Both the position numbers and the translations under genes were made by a program. From NCBI GenBank assembly GCA_003439945.1, contig QVRM01005375.1:1240001-1304000 (forward strand): a stretch of DNA of 64,000 nt. Reading direction: 5' to 3'. The notes beneath the pieces were generated by a model that was not told where the DNA came from, ran no database searches, and worked only from the letters and a program-made list of their open reading frames with translations. Below, in pieces: positions 59,081 through 64,000 of the stretch (positions are counted from its first letter, which is position 1; each line of letters opens with the position of its first letter). Source of the stretch: Dermanyssus gallinae. Taxonomy: Eukaryota > Arthropoda > Arachnida > Mesostigmata > Dermanyssidae.

Positions 59081-59197
59081 AAACGAACGAGCAGCGAGCG
59101 ACAAGCCGCGCTTGATCCTCTAAGAGGGCTTTTTCGTGTTTGATGTCACCACTTGAGTGAGTGGCCGTGAGGTGTTGCCTGGCCACCGACAGAATCA

Positions 59198-59198
<1 letters not shown>

Positions 59199-59223
<25 letters not shown>
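59199..59223. repeat. (CTG)8 trinucleotide repeat
   Basis: Eight perfect CTG units, read as poly-Ser (AGC) on the minus strand. Confidence 0.9.
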
Positions 59224-59229
<6 letters not shown>

Positions 59230-59981
59230 TGCCATTTAACTGACGCGATACCTATCTCTCTATCTCTCTCTCGCGTGCGCACCCCTCTCTCCCTCTCTCT
59301 CTCTTTTGTTAACCGGAGTTGAACCGAGTTCGACAGTCAACGGGCGGTGTCAACTGTGACGACCGTACGTACGTGCGTCTGTCCAGCTGGTAGCCATGTG
59401 CAAGTAGAGAGCCTACTACAGCTAACCAACCAGCTAACGTGCCGATTGCTGGCCGATCAGCTGAGCAGAAGACGAGCAGAAGAGCAAACGAGGCGACAAC
59501 GTCGCATCACACGACGACACACGTCGCTATCATCTGATCAACTCAATCTCCATCAACGACATAATGGACTCTCTTAACACTCGCTACAGGCTGGTGGGCT
59601 GGCTGGCTTTGTTTCCACTCTCCCTTCCTGTATCTCGCTCGCCCCCCACCCCCCCTCTCTCTCTTCCCCGTTTATGCTTCACTCGGCGGACTTCCACTCT
59701 TCCTGTTTGTATCCCGCTTCCCCCCCCTCTCTCTGTCTCTCTGTTCCCCTTCTGTCCTCACTCACGTTCTCACCCGTTTATTCTTCACTCGCCGGAGACT
59801 TTGTCCTCGGACGCTCCGAATGGTCGTCGTCGCCGCCTCAGCCTCGGCCTCGGTCTCCTCGCCCTCGTTGTCCTCCAGCCGCAAGCAAGCAAACAAGGCG
59901 GCCGATCAGCCCTCCCATCCGTACGCCGCTCGTTGGCCATTGTCCCAAGGGGAAGTGGACTACTAGCAAGTGACACTATTC

Positions 59982-60017
59982 CTACTACTACCACCACCAC
60001 TACCACCACCACCACCA
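59982..60017. repeat. (CTA)n/(CCA)n triplet repeat
   Basis: CTA triplets pass into CCA/CCACTA triplets, about twelve units. Confidence 0.9.
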
Positions 60018-60910
60018 TGACAACGACTTCTGTTGCTGCTATCACTACAACAGCGACTCTGCTTGGCACCCGATCGCCCGTCTGTCTGTCCGTCCGTCCG
60101 TTCCAGCAGCGAACAGTCGTGATCGTCTCGTCCTACATCTCTATCTCCCTCTATCTGTCTCTCTCTCTCTCTCGCTCTCGTTAACAGACATCAATGATGC
60201 ACATCGATGACCAGAGTGGCCCATCGCAGACATCGCCATCAATTTTTCGCTGTCTTCCTGTAGCCAGCGCTATTCGCTGGTCAAGCGACGATACAACGAC
60301 ACTTTGGCGTTGCAAGGACGACGACCAAGAAAGGACGTCCAACCGAACGCCGCTCGGGCGGCGAAAGAAGGGCCGACCTGTCACTGCACTAACTCTACTC
60401 CAATCGACGACCACTCGACCTCAACATGCCGCTAGCTCGGCGCCCTCAACTCGCCACCACATCCGCCATGCGCGTCGTAGCGGTCGATCGACGTAGAGAC
60501 CACCCTATCATCGCTGTGGTCGGGGGGCCGCCCTTTTGGCGTTACCACTGTAGGTTTTTCGCGTGCTCGCGAAAGGCCAAAAATACTAATAAGAGCAGCA
60601 GAAGCAGGGAAGGTCGGGGCGACAATGACGTCCAGTACAATGCTGGCAAAAGACGCCGCCGCATGCGCCAACTGAACGTGATGAAGAAACAGAACAGAGC
60701 ACAAGTATGAGGCCGTGTGCACAGAGCGTTCGCCGCATCGAGCTGAGAGCAAGGGAAAAGATGGATGCCACCATGATGACGTTTATCCTCATCCCAGCCA
60801 GCCAGCCAGCCAGCTCTTGTGGACGGGCGCGATGAGCAGCGAGGGAGTCACAAGCGTGGTCCCACTGGAAAGCTACACACAGCCTACGTCATTGACACCC
60901 CACGGCCCCT

Positions 60911-60913
60911 ATC

Positions 60914-60949
<36 letters not shown>
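60911..60949. repeat. (TA)n microsatellite, interrupted
   Basis: A TA run with one CA interruption, about 38 bases. Confidence 0.9.
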
Positions 60950-60950
<1 letters not shown>

Positions 60951-62108
60951 GAAAGGCTCGCTCTAGATCCCGCCAACGGGACAGATGCTAGCTAGGCTTT
61001 TTCTTAGTAAGAAAGTCACTTCTCTTCACCGCCACAGCGAGCTACTTGCAAATGCACCCAGCACCACCCACCTACGCCGTTGCCCGACCAATCCAATGCG
61101 GCAACGCAATGCTAAGAAGTCGTTAGTCGTCCGCTGGGAAGACAAAACAGGCACCGGGTGGCAGTAACGAATAATGAGACAGCAGCTGGTAGCCTAGACA
61201 CCAACGCAACTCTTTTCGTTGGACAGACACCATTACTAGAATGGCTTGTTTCCTTTTCTCTGCGTCCGCCGCCGTCCCTCAGTACCCTATTCCTTGCTCT
61301 ATCCCAACAACACTCGGCGGCTCACCCGCGGTCTTCTTTCCAACCAAACGCAGTTCAACTACAAAGACGTCGAGCTCATACTGCGCTAAGCCTCTGTCGC
61401 TGTCGGACCCCGGCCTCTCTCCCTCTCTCTCTCGCCCCCCTCTCATTCAGTCTATGTCTGTCATAATACAGTCACCCCTGTAGTTGGGATGTAGACTCAC
61501 CGCCTCCACTCCGATGCCCCGACCACTGCCCCCGGCTCCTTCCCCCATGAGAATCCAACGCTGGTCGGTCGACTTAAAAACGAAGGCGACAAAACGGCAA
61601 GGGCTGTTGTCGTCTCGGTAAGAGGCGCATAGCCGAGGCCGTATCTACACCAATAAGTCCAAAGGAGACATCAGGTGCCGCCGCCACCACCGACGCCGCC
61701 ACCGTACTCGTTTGTATATGGCATACAAACTCGGCTTGATAAAATACCACGCGGCTGGCTATCACGACTCATGAAGAACAAACGAAACACAGCGTAAGCC
61801 GCTCATAGCCAACCCGGCCAGGCGTCCTCATCCCAGGCACGTAGGAGGGTTGCCATTACCACTTGAAAAAGCCTACCACCCCGCTGGAGTCGTATCCACC
61901 ACCAGCCAGCCGGCCGGCTCGTGGATCGTCGTAGACCAGAGACCGTCGACGGACCGACAAAGGCACAATGGTGGGGGTAACAGACAGCACCCCCCAAGAA
62001 CCACCAAGCCATCCAGCTTGCTTATTCACTCATCACCAGCCGCAGGCCAGGTATCGCTAGAAACAATAGCAACAACCCTAATCATGGAGAAAGAGAATAA
62101 GAAGAATA

Positions 62109-62135
62109 ATCATCATCATCATCGTCATCGTCATA
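62109..62135. repeat. (CAT)n/(CGT)n triplet repeat
   Basis: Nine CAT/CGT triplets, read as poly-His in one plus frame. Confidence 0.85.
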
Positions 62136-62497
62136 AGCATAGACGGTCATTCTTATAGCCGTCGCAGTTGTAAACGTTCAACTTACTCTATAGCTACAGC
62201 TGTACTCAACACGCCGCAGCCCCACATGCGGACAAAGTGAAAGAACAAAACGGACAGGCAAATGTCATCGCTCTATTCACTGTCCTTATATTGCTGTTTC
62301 ATGCAGCGTAACGTAGAATAGAAACTATAAACGTACACAATAGCATTTTCGATTTATCCCTATAATAGTCACACAAGTGTGTAACTTGTGACACACCATC
62401 GATATCGGCGAGCATCGAAGGCGTCCTAGGAAGAGTACCTCACTCGCAAATACAATTGTACAAGAAATGCAAAAACTAAAAGGCTTTCGTCAAAACC

Positions 62498-62511
62498 GTG
62501 GATCGAACCAC
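62498..62511 (-). other. tRNA T-arm-like motif
   Basis: On the minus strand GTGGTTCGATCCAC forms a perfect 4-bp stem around TTCGAT and matches box B (GGTTCGATCC). About 40 bases upstream on the minus strand, TGATGCGATATAG is a poor box A. It does not fold into a full cloverleaf that I can see, so it is at most an old tRNA-related SINE. Confidence 0.3.
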
Positions 62512-62702
62512 TTAGTCCGTCCAACTGTAAATAGCCTACTATATCGCATCAACTGCTGAACTTTTACCTACAAAAGCGTAATCCATCAGCACCACGTACG
62601 TGTACGTCTATATATGTATCGTATATCAAACCTGTAAACCGGCGAAATTTTTAGAAATTTTAATATCCAAGAAACGTTTAGAAATGTTCAAAGCTTTTTC
62701 CA

Positions 62703-62705
<3 letters not shown>

Positions 62706-62755
<50 letters not shown>
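62706..62755. repeat. (TA)25 microsatellite
   Basis: A perfect TA run of about 50 bases. Confidence 0.95.
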
Positions 62756-62758
<3 letters not shown>

Positions 62759-62952
62759 GCCAAAGCTTGATCAGAGAGACGTAGTGTATCAGAATGCGGA
62801 ATGTCGCAGCATTTGATATCGCGAAGAACCAGCTGGGAGCATCGAGTCCATTTGTGATTATTGCTCGTTAACAAGAGCACGTCGTGAAGAGTAGCAACTC
62901 TTGCCAGGATCGAGCAGCGTCCATCCTGTGTGTCCTGTCACTGTGCCTCCTC

Positions 62953-63025
62953 TCTGTATGTCTGTCTGTTTGGCTGTTGATCTATCTGTCTGTCTGCCTG
63001 TCTGTTTGTCTGGCCGGCCGGCCGG
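62953..63025. repeat. (TCTG)n tetranucleotide repeat
   Basis: Interrupted TCTG/TTTG/TATC units ending in GGCCGGCCGGCCGG. Confidence 0.85.
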
Positions 63026-63460
63026 ACCTCCCTGCCACCGTAATGGTATTCAGCAATTACTACGTCATCAGGAGATGAAGCGGAGAGCGGACAACCGAAG
63101 GCGGGAGCGAGCGAGCGAGGGAACGAGACTGGTCGTTGGTCGTGGATCGCCGCTAGCTAAACACAAGGGACAAGAACACCATATCCCTTCGTCCTCCCTT
63201 GCGCCCGCTCGACCGCCTGCCCTCCCAAGCAACCTTTCGCCGTCCGGTGCCAACGCTGCTATTCCGCGGGGTGTTCTTTGGCAGCAGCAGCAGCAGAACA
63301 TCGGCACACAGGACGACATCAACCTGCCTCCTTCCACCCCTCCCTCCCTGCCCGCGTGCCTGTGTGATCCTCTTCATTTTCCTCCTACCCATCGTTCGCT
63401 GCCTCAGCGTGAGCGACTCCCTCAAAGAGCACTTAGAGGTTAGTGCTGGTGCTTCTACTG

Positions 63461-63480
63461 CTGCAGCAGCAGCAGCAGCA
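63461..63480. repeat. (GCA)n trinucleotide repeat
   Basis: Six to seven GCA units, read as poly-Ala in one frame. Confidence 0.9.
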
Positions 63481-63762
63481 TATCTTGTCACACACGACTG
63501 CGGAATCCCACTCCACACACGGGCTCACGTCATGGCCATCTCTAGTGTACAAACTACTACTACTACACCCCCACCCGAACAGACTACACGACCTAACTAT
63601 ATCGAGGGCCATCAACAACACACCCCTTCAGCGAGGCTTCCTTCGAGGCCTCGAGTCGACTCGCTTTGGACAGCAACATAGGGCAGCTAGCTGCAGATCA
63701 TACAGCCAGCCGCCTGTGTCCTCACCGGGGAATGACGAGGAGCAGAGATGACTCGACAAGAA

Positions 63763-63800
63763 ACAGCAGCAGCAGCAGCAGCAACAGCAATAGCAGCAGT
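63763..63800. repeat. (CAG)n imperfect repeat
   Basis: About twelve CAG/CAA/TAG triplets, read as poly-Ala in one frame. Confidence 0.9.
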
Positions 63801-64000
63801 AGAAGCGGTGCTAGTCACGGTAGCATGGCAACATAACCAGCCAGCCCTTTCACCTAAAGCCCAACATGTTACACGATTATACTTTGAATATACTGGCAGT
63901 CAGATTCTTGCCAACATCCTCGCATCGCGCGCCACCTCATCTTAGAGAACCGATCTTATGCCATACTCCTAATTCAGAATCAACCATTCTCGAAAGTGTT

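Larger units (their letters stand above)
59080..62160. other. GC-rich triplet-repeat block
   Basis: CTG (59199-59223), CT tracts, CCA triplets (59982-60017), CAGC runs and CAT triplets (62109-62135). The 206-codon plus frame at 59564-60184 is Pro/Leu/Ser-rich with a poly-Thr string from the CCA repeat. It is not a credible gene. Confidence 0.5.
62160..62880. other. AT-rich sequence with a tRNA-like box
   Basis: Unique AT-rich DNA. The (TA)n array and a box-B-like motif are listed separately. Confidence 0.5.
62880..64000. other. GC-rich repeat block to the window end
   Basis: TCTG tetranucleotides, CCGG runs and CAG/GCA triplets. The frames at 62901-63443 and 63199-63681 are low-complexity. 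There is no gene evidence, and the repeat-free last 150 bases show nothing. Confidence 0.5.

Noticed and set aside
59564..60184. 206-codon plus-strand frame, among the longest in the window
   Set aside because: The translation is Pro/Leu/Ser-rich, with a poly-Thr string from a CCA repeat and Ser/Leu strings from CT tracts. There is no domain, and a minus frame overlaps it.
211..63800. CAG/GCA repeats as a CRISPR array or as coding poly-Gln tracts
   Set aside because: They are perfect or near-perfect microsatellites without spacers, and no flanking coding sequence supports a poly-Gln protein.
1..64000. A multi-gene defence, biosynthetic or other novel system
   Set aside because: There is no set of adjacent recognisable genes. 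Composition, repeats and retroelement debris point to animal intergenic or intronic DNA.

Overview
The window looks like nuclear DNA of an animal, most likely an invertebrate, and holds no gene that I can name. No open reading frame exceeds about 206 codons, and the longest are low-complexity translations of microsatellites. There is no operon-like packing, rRNA or CRISPR array. I see tRNA-derived SINE copies, wrecked non-LTR retrotransposon (LINE) fragments, at least fifteen (TA)n arrays and dozens of tri- and tetranucleotide arrays (CAG, CAA, CAC, GGAC, TCTG, CCCT). CpG is frequent and not visibly depleted, which argues against a heavily methylated vertebrate genome. A mite or other arthropod, or a flatworm, would fit, but the sequence alone does not decide it.

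The window alternates between two textures. GC-richer blocks (about 0-1.8, 12.4-13.8, 16.2-19.2, 23.3-24.2, 26.2-29.3, 36.2-39.5, 40.6-46, 55.2-56, 57.1-58.3, 59.1-62.2 and 62.9-63.9 kb) carry trinucleotide repeats, CT/GA tracts and poly-C/G runs. AT-richer blocks (about 7.4-12.4, 13.9-16.2, 19.4-23.1, 29.4-35.9, 46-54.9 and 58.3-59 kb) carry nearly all recognisable retroelement debris and many of the long (TA)n arrays.

Retroelement layout: a tRNA-related SINE at 6.39-6.58 kb with a relative at 25.44-25.53 kb; a degraded endonuclease-like remnant on the minus strand at 8.5-9.1 kb; a Jockey/CR1-like reverse transcriptase remnant ending in an AATTC-repeat tail at 21.2-22.47 kb; the carboxy-terminal piece of a second LINE at 22.66-23.02 kb; a minus-strand LINE tail at 24.5 kb; an endonuclease fragment at 30.1-30.9 kb; a stray copy of the SINE tail at 32.46 kb; a tRNA-like SINE fragment at 34.3 kb; and a dispersed repeat shared between 22.07-22.24 and 54.56-54.75 kb. 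All are broken and none looks capable of moving.

For host coding sequence I can offer only weak candidates: short non-repetitive reading frames at 41.6-41.9 kb (minus), 51.06-51.39 kb (minus), 53.28-53.88 kb (plus) and 57.9-58.3 kb (plus). The window is best read as intergenic DNA or a very large intron. I found no convincing undescribed biological system. The most unusual local structures are a perfect 15-bp hairpin at 9.22 kb and a recurring pattern of two-copy tandem duplications with 27-45 bp periods.
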